Assembly: GCA_023807065.1 (NCBI GenBank)
Contig: JAJJLU010000100.1
Coordinates: forward strand, 1 to 14,485
Source: Isotricha intestinalis
Lineage: Eukaryota; Ciliophora; Litostomatea; Vestibuliferida; Isotrichidae
Direction: 5' to 3'
Length of the DNA stretch: 14,485 nucleotides
The notes under the pieces were generated by a model that was not told the DNA's origin, searched no databases, and saw only the letters and a program-made list of their open reading frames with translations. Shown here in pieces: positions 1 to 8,943 of this stretch. Both the position numbers and the translations under genes were made by a program. Each line of letters begins with the position of its first letter. Within the stretch, counting starts at the first letter, position 1.

Positions 1-30
1 CCCAATCCCCAATCCCCATCCCCAATCCCC
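1..30. repeat. Left telomere, CCCCAAT repeats
   Basis: The window opens with 30 nt of tandem C-strand telomere repeat: CCCAAT, CCCCAAT, CCCCAT, CCCCAAT, CCCC. The unit is CCCCAAT (G-strand ATTGGGG), with one 6-nt variant lacking an A. It reads outward as expected for a left chromosome end and is the complement of the right-end repeat. Unique AT-rich sequence starts at about 31; the first two A's could also belong to a repeat. The opening CCC may only be where the sequence was cut off, so true length is not certain. Confidence 0.97.
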
Positions 31-1681
31 AAAAAAGAAAATAATTTAATATTATAAAAGTATTGTGTAAAATTATTTATTATTTTTTAGTTTTAAAATA
101 ATAAAATTTTTAATTTAAAAAAAGAAATATCATTAAGTTATGGTCGTCCGGAAAAAAATCCGGAAATCATAAAAAAGTTAAGAATCTGCTAAGTTATTTT
201 TGTAATTAAATTTGGCATTTGAAATAAATTATTAACATTCAAACATTAATAAAATTGATAATAAAGAACCATAAATATGATATAGTAATAATTATACTAT
301 AAAATTGAAGAATTTATGATTTTAAATTTTGAATGTTAATTAAATGATTACAGAAGGAATAAAATCATATAATTATGATAAAAAATTACATTATTATTTG
401 AGGAAATAAAAGTAAAATAAAGTTATTTAATAATATTTAATGAAATTTTTTTAATGAAAAATAAATAATAACTATTCAAGAAGTAATATAATGAATAAAA
501 AAAAATATTTTTATCTTTTAATATGTTTTCTTTTAATCTATTTACTTATGAAATAAAAACAAATTTAGATATAATTAATGTAGTTAAACGATATATTGAA
601 CCAATTGAATATATTAATTCAGTTTTGCTTTTAATGGAATTTTTGAAAATGATCAAAAATGAATTACTAATTAATATTCTTTTTTCCTAAAATAAAGTGT
701 TTTATTAATTAAAAATAAATGATTTTGTGAAACAATTGAATAGAGAAATATGCATTTTTTACCTTTGAATTCTAATAATAAGCCGTATAACAAAAATTCA
801 CCTCTTTTTTCCCTTATTAAATCAAGATACAATGAATATAATTAAGAAAAAGTTTGAAAAAAATGATGATTATAATCAGTATTTCAATAAAAACAATTAC
901 ATTATAATACAAATAATCTATATATTAATGAAATTATATATAGATTTCCACATAATTTATATATTATTTAAGTAGGTTTTTTTATGAAAAGATTAAACTA
1001 TTATTAAATAATAGGTTTTTAAATTTAGTATATTAATTTAATTTCTTTATTCAAAATCAGTATTTTTGATTAAAATTGTTTTTGGAGAAGATATAAAAGA
1101 TTTAAATATATTGTGAAAATTTTTTACTATTTTTCTATACATTCATATTGTGAAAAAAAAAATCAAATATAAATGAAAAGATTTGGATTAAATTCAAGAA
1201 AAAGTTTTATAAGGGATATATAAATAAATATAGATAAATTTAAAGAATATAAATAATTTAGTTGATTACACTCAGATTGCTTATCTTTTTAAAAATTGAG
1301 AGGAAAAAGTGTCATTTTTTTTTAATATACAAAAATATTATTAATTTATTATGAGTTATTATGTGGTCTATATTTCTTTTATTTACATTTTATACATATA
1401 ACCTTCAAATGAAAATGAAGAAAAATAAGAGAAAAAAAGAAACATTTGTTCATCTTTTTTTTTCTTGTTTGTAATATCTGGAGTTTTTTTCTTGTTCTTA
1501 AATATTTGATTATTTTTATTTTTATTATTTTCTTTTTAGTTAAATTATATTCTTTATAAAGATAGTTAAAATATTAAAAATAAATAAATTTTTAGTTTAA
1601 ATTAAAAAAGTATTATTATATGAAAAAATTAATATCCAAAAAAAATAAAAAAAGAAAGTAATAAAATCTCAAAAAAAGTTT
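31..1681. other. Left subtelomeric, apparently non-coding region
   Basis: About 1.65 kb lies between the telomere and the stop codon of the Ca2+-ATPase gene. It is very AT-rich with many homopolymer tracts, for example T-rich runs at 1450-1560. It must contain the 3' UTR of the Ca2+-ATPase transcript, which is read leftwards. No long ORF, tRNA or rRNA signature is visible. The only notable elements are a GC-rich hairpin (138-172) and short plus-strand open stretches (523-690 and parts of 1075-1560). Stops in those stretches occur about as often as expected by chance at this composition, so no gene is called. Confidence 0.7.
138..172. repeat. GC-rich subtelomeric hairpin
   Basis: Two copies of the self-complementary hexamer TCCGGA (147-152 and 159-164) flank an A6 loop. 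An outer stem of TTATG (138-142) pairs with CATAA (168-172), separated by a small internal loop (GTCG against AAT). The total is 11 base pairs, 6 of them in a GC-rich core that stands out in the surrounding AT-rich DNA. It lies about 110 bp from the telomere. It could be an RNA hairpin, a processing mark or a protein-binding site, or it may have no function; nothing in the sequence decides this. Confidence 0.5.
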
Positions 1682-4600
1682 TTAAATGGATTGTGGATTT
1701 GAAAGAAATCCTTGATCACTGGATCCATGTCTAACATGTCCCATTTCTACTTCTAAAGCTTTATCAATATCATCACCTTCATCATTTAATAAATTTCTAC
1801 TTAAATAAGGATCTCTCCTTCCAGAAAAAGTGCTTCTTTTATAAATACTACTTTTATCATCATCATCTTTCTTAATACATAAATTTTCAAATTTAAAGAA
1901 TTTCATAATAATACTAACTAAAAAAGTAATAGAAGCCATTCCTAAACACCACATCCATTGACTAATAGTTAAACCATGTAAACTACATTTAAAAACAAGT
2001 CCTCCATATTGAACAATACATATTTGAATAAGTAACTCAAATCCTGTTACTGCTATAAACATCCAATTACTTAATATACGATATAATATATTGAAATTAT
2101 CATTTATTACACGAGAATTAATTTGATTAAATAATGAATATAAAACAAATGTATTAAATATTATTGTCATATGACATGTATTACCATATTCTGATATATA
2201 CCATTTAAAAGCTTCATATAAGTTTGTTATTTGTTTTGGTTCAAAACGCTTTTCATCAAAAAATAAACATGCTTTTGGACTTAAATTTCTTCTTATATGT
2301 TTCAACGGATCCCAAGATGATTTTTTGCCATCCATTATATAATATTTTATCATATGATTTTTAAATTCTGTTGTTTCTGCTACAAAATCTCCAAAGCAAT
2401 TTTCTAATTGTTGTATCATTTTTTGTCTTTCAGGATGATCTTCTTCAATAAATAGAGGAGCATATAAATAAAGGAATAAAACTAAAGAAAATTGAACTAA
2501 AGATTGAGCAATAACGTGTTTCCACATAATAGGAGAAATAATGTATTCTCTTTTAGAATGTGGTTTCCTATATAATAATTCATTAGAAGGATCTTCAGTT
2601 GATAAAGCAAGAGAACCTAATGAATCCATAATTAAATTTATCCAAAGCATTTGAATTGCAGTTATAGGTGATTCACTTCCAATACAAGAAGAAACAAAAA
2701 CTAATAAAACAGCAGAAAAATTAACTGAAAGTTGAAATTGTATAAATTTCCTAATATTATCAAATATATTTCTTCCCCATTTAATAGCATGAACAATAGA
2801 ATTAAAATTATCATCTAATATAATAATATCAGCAGCATCTCTAGCAACATCAGTTCCTGTTTTTCCCATAGCGAATCCGACATCTGCTTTTGATAAAGCT
2901 GAAGCATCATTAGTTCCATCTCCAGTAACAGCAACAACATTTTCTAATTCTCTTAATCCTAAAACTAAGGCATATTTATCAATAGCTCTGGCTCTAGCAA
3001 TAACACGTAAATTAGGGATTATTCTTTGAAATTCTACCATATTATGAACTTTTTCTTTTTTTAATTTACTTTCTAAAAATTCATCATCTTTATCATCACC
3101 AAACTTTAATCTAGCTTGACCAATAGTTTTAGGGCAAACACACTTATTAGTATCCATAGTACAAGTTTTACAAGCAATACCACCTATTCGAGTGAAGAAT
3201 TCATTCCCTGTTAGTGAAAGGTAATTTTCTCTACTATCGATAATACCTGCATTACGAGCTATTGCTTCTGCTATTCTAACATCATCCCCTGTTATCATTA
3301 TTACTCGCACATAAGCTGCGTGACATAATGCTACTGAACGAGGTACTCCTGCACGGAGAGCATCGTTTATTGCTGCTATTCCTATTAATGTAAAGTTCTC
3401 CTTCTCTATCTCGTAATTTAAATGAGAGGTTGTTGCTTTTGATTCTTTATAGGATTTCACCTCATCATACGATACTTCCTTCATTGCAATTGCTAAGTTA
3501 CGAAGTGTTAATGAAGAAAATTTTTTCGTCATTTCATCAAATTTTTTCAATTCTGAATTTGTTATTTCAGAAACTGAATCTCCTGATGGTTTTAAATAAT
3601 ATTTACAGGAATTTAATATTACTTCAGGTGCTCCTTTCATATAAATGAAATATTTACCATCATCTCTTTTTACTATTGTAGACATTTTCTTTCTATCTGA
3701 ATGAAAACCTAACCTATCAACTCTTTCATATAATCTAAATAAATTTTCACTGAAACCTCTTAATAAATCATAGAAAGCAAAATCAGTTTTTGAAGAGCTT
3801 TCCATAATAATATCACCTTTAGCATCTAATTCAACATCAATATTATTTACTAAAGCATCTTTAAAATTTTTATAATAAGCATCAGTAAATTTATGAGAAT
3901 AAATATCTTTATGTTCAGAATCAACATTATTAACATCGACTTCAGTAGAATTATTAAACACAGTAACCACATGCATTTTATTTCTAGTTAAAGTTCCAGT
4001 TTTATCAGTACAAATAAAATTGGCTCCTCCCATAGTTTCACAAGCAGGCATATGTCTAACTAAATTATTATCATCCATCATTTTTTTAACACTAAAAGAT
4101 AAAGATAATGTTACTGCAAGTGGTAATCCTTCAGGAATTGCAACTACTATTATTGTTATACATAATACAACACTTTGAAATATATCTTTCCAAACCCCAC
4201 TCCAAACAGAATTATTTTCAATTAAATAATATGTTTCATTTTTTATCTTCTCACTTGTAGTATTATCATAAGTTCCATTAATAAATTTATCTTGAATGAA
4301 ATTTTCCATTTGTTCATTTCGATATTCCATTTGATAATATTTACTATAAAATAATTTAAATAATAATGCTAAAAAAGTTAAAATAGCAGACCATAAACCA
4401 AAAGTTCCAATATCTTCAGCAATATCTCCTAATTTAATTTCAAGAGGTGTTTGATTACTCTCTTCATCATTTTTATTTTGCATAACATGTTCCCTAATTT
4501 TCCCAGCAGCAGAATTTTTTCCAACTGCTAAAACAAGCATCCATCCTGTTCCTTCTTTAACAGTAGTTCCTGAGAAGACCATTGGAGAAGGTAATTTTTT

Positions 4601-5296
4601 TTCTCGAAATTTTTCTTTATTCTTAATACAATTTTCTAAAGTTTCTTTCCTCATTAAATCACTTTCTCCTGTTAAACTACTTTCATCAACACGTAAATTC
4701 GAACTGGAAACTAAAATTCCATCAGCAGGAATAATCATTCCAACATCTATTTTACATTTATCACCCACTAATAACTCTTCATCAGAAATATTAAATTTAC
4801 TTCCATCCCTAACAACAACGACTTGAAATTTTTTAAAATTCTCATCACTTAACTGCTTGAATTTTTTTTCTTTATTATAATTAGTGACACTGGTAGTGAT
4901 GACAATGACTAGAATAGCAAAAACAATACCAATACCATCAAAAGCATCTTTACCAGGGTTTTCAGTCAGTGGACTTAAACCAATTGAAATTTCGAAAATT
5001 GCACAAATTACTAAAATTCGAAGCATCTCATCTTCAAATGCCTCGGATACGTAATGCCAGAATGAAGGCATTGGTTCTCGGTAACGGATGTTGTCATCGA
5101 AGTAGTCACGACGTAAACGCTTTGAATCCTCGTTTGATGATATACCGTTCCCTAAGTCACTATTTAATTTCTTGGCTAATCCTGATATACCTTCATGCTC
5201 TGTTTGAATGTAATCTATTTCTTCTGATGTTGTTCTTTGTTGGTATGTTGTAAATATTGTGTCTATTTCGTTTTTGTCTATTTGGAATAAATTCAT
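1682..5296 (-). CDS. Plasma-membrane-type Ca2+-transporting ATPase (P2B/PMCA)
   Basis: This 1204-aa P-type ATPase is expected to use ATP to pump Ca2+ out of the cytosol. Membrane segments M1-M2 (about 91-140) are followed by the actuator motif TGES (209-212), M3 (about 295-317) and PEGLP in M4 (388-392). The phosphorylation motif DKTGTLT has its aspartate at D431. KGAPE (554-558) lies in the nucleotide-binding domain and TGDGTND (791-797) in the hinge. M5-M10 lie between about 851 and 1131. M5 N859, M6 N887/D891 and the M8 stretch HMTIIFNTF (1042-1050) favour PMCA over SERCA. The M3-M4 exoplasmic loop is long with four N-glycosylation sequons (340, 345, 353, 361), consistent with a surface location. 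Oddities are a cysteine cluster (C709, C712, C719, C721) and codon usage that changes along the gene. The C-terminal tail is short (about 70 aa); no calmodulin site was identified. ATG follows an A-rich leader; the stop is TAA. Confidence 0.97.
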   Translation of the reverse strand: MNLFQIDKNEIDTIFTTYQQRTTSEEIDYIQTEHEGISGLAKKLNSDLGNGISSNEDSKRLRRDYFDDNIRYREPMPSFWHYVSEAFEDEMLRILVICAIFEISIGLSPLTENPGKDAFDGIGIVFAILVIVITTSVTNYNKEKKFKQLSDENFKKFQVVVVRDGSKFNISDEELLVGDKCKIDVGMIIPADGILVSSSNLRVDESSLTGESDLMRKETLENCIKNKEKFREKKLPSPMVFSGTTVKEGTGWMLVLAVGKNSAAGKIREHVMQNKNDEESNQTPLEIKLGDIAEDIGTFGLWSAILTFLALLFKLFYSKYYQMEYRNEQMENFIQDKFINGTYDNTTSEKIKNETYYLIENNSVWSGVWKDIFQSVVLCITIIVVAIPEGLPLAVTLSLSFSVKKMMDDNNLVRHMPACETMGGANFICTDKTGTLTRNKMHVVTVFNNSTEVDVNNVDSEHKDIYSHKFTDAYYKNFKDALVNNIDVELDAKGDIIMESSSKTDFAFYDLLRGFSENLFRLYERVDRLGFHSDRKKMSTIVKRDDGKYFIYMKGAPEVILNSCKYYLKPSGDSVSEITNSELKKFDEMTKKFSSLTLRNLAIAMKEVSYDEVKSYKESKATTSHLNYEIEKENFTLIGIAAINDALRAGVPRSVALCHAAYVRVIMITGDDVRIAEAIARNAGIIDSRENYLSLTGNEFFTRIGGIACKTCTMDTNKCVCPKTIGQARLKFGDDKDDEFLESKLKKEKVHNMVEFQRIIPNLRVIARARAIDKYALVLGLRELENVVAVTGDGTNDASALSKADVGFAMGKTGTDVARDAADIIILDDNFNSIVHAIKWGRNIFDNIRKFIQFQLSVNFSAVLLVFVSSCIGSESPITAIQMLWINLIMDSLGSLALSTEDPSNELLYRKPHSKREYIISPIMWKHVIAQSLVQFSLVLFLYLYAPLFIEEDHPERQKMIQQLENCFGDFVAETTEFKNHMIKYYIMDGKKSSWDPLKHIRRNLSPKACLFFDEKRFEPKQITNLYEAFKWYISEYGNTCHMTIIFNTFVLYSLFNQINSRVINDNFNILYRILSNWMFIAVTGFELLIQICIVQYGGLVFKCSLHGLTISQWMWCLGMASITFLVSIIMKFFKFENLCIKKDDDDKSSIYKRSTFSGRRDPYLSRNLLNDEGDDIDKALEVEMGHVRHGSSDQGFLSNPQSI

Positions 5297-5475
5297 TTTT
5301 TTTTTTTGATTTTTTTTTTTTTAAAGTTTTTTATTGGATTTTTAAATGGGTATTTAAATTTTGTTTTAATTATTTTTTAATTATTATTTTTTATTTTTTT
5401 TATTTTTTAGAGGGAAAAATATAATTTTTTTTAAATATTATTAATATATATTATTTAAATTACATTTTGAAATAT
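5297..5475 (-). promoter_or_regulatory. 179-bp spacer: 3' end of upstream gene and leader of Ca2+-ATPase gene
   Basis: This short gap separates two genes on the same strand and must hold the 3' UTR of the tetraspanin-like gene and the promoter and leader of the Ca2+-ATPase gene. It is almost entirely A/T. Read on the minus strand, the ATPase start codon is preceded by A13-TC-A11, giving a nearly pure poly(A) leader. No clear TATA-like or other promoter motif can be singled out at this composition. The tight packing is typical of compact macronuclear chromosomes and leaves open the possibility of overlapping transcripts. Confidence 0.5.
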
Positions 5476-8400
5476 TCAACTTTCATCTGAAGTTTCATCA
5501 TTTTCACTAGTTTCATATATTCTTTCACAAAAACTATAATCAGGTTGTTCATCAACAAATTTATTAATATATTTAATAGATTTAATTCCTTTTTCACCAT
5601 TAATACAAAAAGGAATCCACCATTTATTATTATTATCATCTTGAAAAATATCTTCCATAGATATTTTATAAATTTCTCTTTCAAATTCAGGAACAAATAG
5701 TTTAATAGTAGCATTAGAATTTTTTAAATAAATATGATCATTAATATAAGTATATTTCCTAATAAAATCAGGATATTTTTCTTCTGGAGCTTTATTTTCA
5801 GCTCCTTCAACTTTTATTTCATTTCTTGCAATAGGATTATCATTAACTTTAAATTGATTTACTGCTATTGTATAAATATATTTTCCTAATTTCTCAAATT
5901 TCATTATTTGACTACCTTGAGTTCCATTATTATAATTTATATTTTCTATTGATGTTTTTAAACATTTATAATTTCCAAAATATACTTCACATTGGAATGT
6001 GTCTGATTGTTTGAAAAAAGCAAATAAATTTAAATCTATTGGATTTTTCTTCCAATCAAGAATTATTTCTAATTCTGATTTTTTATCTAAAATTGGTGTT
6101 AATGAAAAAGATAATATATCTCTATTATTTTCATTTGTTTTATTTTGAATATTTATTAATTCTATAGTTTTATAAAATCCAATTTGGGAAATTAAAAGAG
6201 TATAAATTGAATTTTTTAAATTTTCTTTAAATTCAAAATATCCTTTATTATCAGTATGAGTAGTTCGAATTAAATATTCATTATTTAAAGTCTCATAATT
6301 ATATGATGTTTCATTAGATTTAAAATTTGGAAAATAAATATCTCCTTCAAATATACTTACAGTTGCATTACTAATAGGTTCAATTGATATTGAATCAACA
6401 ACATATGATGAAAAAGAAAAATATGAATTTTCATCATTATCAACATTAACAAAGTAATTTTTTTGTAATATTATTCTATTTAAATTTATAGTGTTTGATA
6501 TTCCTATTCCACCAATTAATACTGTTTTCTTCAATTCATTATCTCCAAAAGATAATTTGATTTCATTTAATAAATTGCTTTTTAATATTGGAATATTTGT
6601 TATATTAAAATATCCTTTTTCATTTGTTTCTGTTTCTATTTTTTCACAGTTTTTAAAATTTTTATATGATAATGTTATTTTTTGATTTTTTGCTGGTTCA
6701 AGTTCATTATTATTATTATATTCATAAATTTCACCTTCTATTTTTTGTGTTTTGTCATAATTAGCAATTGAAAAATCTATATCTTTGTTAAATATAACAT
6801 ATTCTTCGTCACTATATATTAGAGACATATCTATTGTTATTATTGTTTCTTCATCTAAATTATTAATAGAATATATTGCTTTTGCTTTTTTATTATTTAA
6901 TTGAATAAATGATTTATCTTTATTATTTTGAGATATAGCATTTGCAGTTACTTTAAAATGAATTTCATGTAAATCTATTTCACATTTTAATTTATTTTTA
7001 ATATCGATTGATTTTATTATTCCATTTAATATATTTTTATCTCCTTTAACAATTAAATTATTATGATTGCTTTCATTAGGAAATGAATAATATAAATTAA
7101 AATCTTTCATTTTATCTTCATCAACAATAATTTCAAAATTATCACTGGTTAAATTAGCAGTATATTTTACTTTATTGCAACCTCGACTAGCACAATTCTT
7201 TTTATTTTCAACAATAGTATATTTTCTTTCTTTTGATGATTCAAGTAAATCAAGAGTACGTGTATAAGAAGATGAATTTTTTTTAATGATTGACATTGGG
7301 GTAAATAATAAATCATTTATATTATCTTTATCATTTTTTCTGTCTGTAAATTTAGTAGAAAAACTAGGTGAAAATGAAGGAACATTCATTTTAATTATTA
7401 AATAAGCAAAAAATCCTCCTATAATACCAACAAATAAATAAATAAAATATTGAGAAGTTTTTTCATCAACACTATAAGCTCCTTTTTGTTGAATAAGATT
7501 AATTAAATACAATAAAGTTCCTAAAAATACTAAACCAAAAAATTCAGTAATGAAACAAATCATAGTTAAATAATTATGAAAACTTTGAATAAAATTATAT
7601 ATTTCATAACAACATGACATATTAATACACCCATATTTAATCTTTTTATCGTTATTACTTAATTCAGTTTTTAATTCATATTCCCAATTAGTTACAATTC
7701 TTTCTTTAGGACAATTTAAATCTTCAATAGAAAAAGAAGTAGAAACATATTTTTGACAAGATAAATTATCATTTGTATATTTGTAATTAAAATAACTTAA
7801 AAAAATAGGACATTTCATATCACTATATTCATTAAGTGAATGACCAGAAATAACAGAAATAAAGCAAAATACCATAAACATTGATAAAAATAAAGCAGTA
7901 ATTATACAAGTTGGAATTAACCAAGTAATACTTTTATGAACTGCTCCAGTATATCCAATTAAAGAAACAAAAATAACTATAATAGAAGAAATTAAAACTG
8001 CTTTTGGAAGCCAATGAACAAATTGTTCATCTATAAATGCTAAATCTTTAAAATGTTTAAACCAAATTGAAAGATACAATAATGCAATTCCAATTTGTAA
8101 ATATAACATTGAAGTAAATTGAACTATTTTTTGATATATATGAAAATAACCTAATATAGTAAAAGATATATAAAATAAATATGATAAAATTCCAATAGAT
8201 AATGCTGATAAAAATCCAAAAACAGCATTGAATATTTGTAAATATTTTATGATTTCTTCATATGTCATTTTATCATATGCTATAGACCATTGATAAGTAT
8301 TATTTGCTAATGAATTCACTTCTGGAATTATTAATGTTGTAAATGAAATAACAGCTAAACAATAAATTAAATTTAATAATATATCTAATAATAATAAATA

Positions 8401-8943
8401 CATTCCTAAATTCATTAATGATGATTCTGTTGATTTTAATAAATTATCATATAAATTTCCTTGTTGTATTAATTCAATTTCAGTTACTGAATTTTTAAAT
8501 TCTTTTTTAAAAGTATTAAATTTTTTTCTAAAAAAAATAACACTAATTAAATTAAAAATACACGTTCCTAAACCAATAATTCCTAAAATACAAAAAATTT
8601 TTCCAAAAAAAGATTTTTTATTCGCCCATATCATAGAACCTAAACTAACATTAATTATAAATAAGACAGAAGCAATTGATAAAACAATAATAAATTTTAT
8701 TATATTATAATTTGTACTTTTTGGTTTTTGTTTTGAATTTCTTTTTGAAAATTCTGAATCTCTTGGTCTTAAATTTTCTGTTGAATCATTTAAATTTTTA
8801 TTATCTTCATTTGGATATGGAAGATTATTTGTTGAAGGAATATTTACATTATCATTTAAATTTGCTATATCATTATCACTATCACTGTCATTTTGATTAT
8901 TTAATGATTCTAAAGAAGTTTTTGATGGTATTGTTTCTTTCAT
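5476..8943 (-). CDS. Multi-pass membrane protein with tetraspanin-like core and large C-terminal ectodomain
   Basis: This 1155-aa protein cannot be named. An N-terminal tail rich in Asn, Asp and Ser (1-75) precedes nine predicted membrane helices (about 82-106, 114-138, 180-206, 238-265, 276-295, 312-334, 341-365, 458-483, 497-517). Helices 5-8 look like a tetraspanin: a short first loop, the junction GYTGAVHKS after the second helix, and a large 366-457 loop with six cysteines (378, 396, 411, 439, 444, 445). The classical CCG motif is absent. With the N-terminus inside, the last 640 residues would be exoplasmic; at least nine N-glycosylation sequons there agree. That region has carboxypeptidase-regulatory-like beta repeats (about 733-790 and 855-930, each with a GYF strand). 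A segment at 957-1030 (DWKKNPIDLNL, cysteines, KYIYTIAV) resembles YfaP/DUF2135 domains. A receptor or surface-adhesion role is only a guess. Start TAAATG; stop TGA, unlike the TAA of the other genes. Confidence 0.9.
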   Translation of the reverse strand: MKETIPSKTSLESLNNQNDSDSDNDIANLNDNVNIPSTNNLPYPNEDNKNLNDSTENLRPRDSEFSKRNSKQKPKSTNYNIIKFIIVLSIASVLFIINVSLGSMIWANKKSFFGKIFCILGIIGLGTCIFNLISVIFFRKKFNTFKKEFKNSVTEIELIQQGNLYDNLLKSTESSLMNLGMYLLLLDILLNLIYCLAVISFTTLIIPEVNSLANNTYQWSIAYDKMTYEEIIKYLQIFNAVFGFLSALSIGILSYLFYISFTILGYFHIYQKIVQFTSMLYLQIGIALLYLSIWFKHFKDLAFIDEQFVHWLPKAVLISSIIVIFVSLIGYTGAVHKSITWLIPTCIITALFLSMFMVFCFISVISGHSLNEYSDMKCPIFLSYFNYKYTNDNLSCQKYVSTSFSIEDLNCPKERIVTNWEYELKTELSNNDKKIKYGCINMSCCYEIYNFIQSFHNYLTMICFITEFFGLVFLGTLLYLINLIQQKGAYSVDEKTSQYFIYLFVGIIGGFFAYLIIKMNVPSFSPSFSTKFTDRKNDKDNINDLLFTPMSIIKKNSSSYTRTLDLLESSKERKYTIVENKKNCASRGCNKVKYTANLTSDNFEIIVDEDKMKDFNLYYSFPNESNHNNLIVKGDKNILNGIIKSIDIKNKLKCEIDLHEIHFKVTANAISQNNKDKSFIQLNNKKAKAIYSINNLDEETIITIDMSLIYSDEEYVIFNKDIDFSIANYDKTQKIEGEIYEYNNNNELEPAKNQKITLSYKNFKNCEKIETETNEKGYFNITNIPILKSNLLNEIKLSFGDNELKKTVLIGGIGISNTINLNRIILQKNYFVNVDNDENSYFSFSSYVVDSISIEPISNATVSIFEGDIYFPNFKSNETSYNYETLNNEYLIRTTHTDNKGYFEFKENLKNSIYTLLISQIGFYKTIELINIQNKTNENNRDILSFSLTPILDKKSELEIILDWKKNPIDLNLFAFFKQSDTFQCEVYFGNYKCLKTSIENINYNNGTQGSQIMKFEKLGKYIYTIAVNQFKVNDNPIARNEIKVEGAENKAPEEKYPDFIRKYTYINDHIYLKNSNATIKLFVPEFEREIYKISMEDIFQDDNNNKWWIPFCINGEKGIKSIKYINKFVDEQPDYSFCERIYETSENDETSDES

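Noticed and set aside
523..690. 55-codon plus-strand open frame as a small gene
   Set aside because: One run of this length is about what chance gives in 1.6 kb of such AT-rich DNA over six frames, it matches no family I know, and the phase of neighbouring protein-like segments differs.
1075..1560. Plus-strand frame read as a gene using TAA/TAG/TGA as sense codons
   Set aside because: Its stop frequency (about 8%) equals chance, and the four solid genes have no internal stops, so a reassigned code is not supported.
4969..5253. 94-codon plus-strand open frame opposite the Ca2+-ATPase N-terminus
   Set aside because: It lies entirely antisense to a strongly conserved gene region and has no recognisable domain; the richer codon usage of the ATPase there explains the lack of stops.
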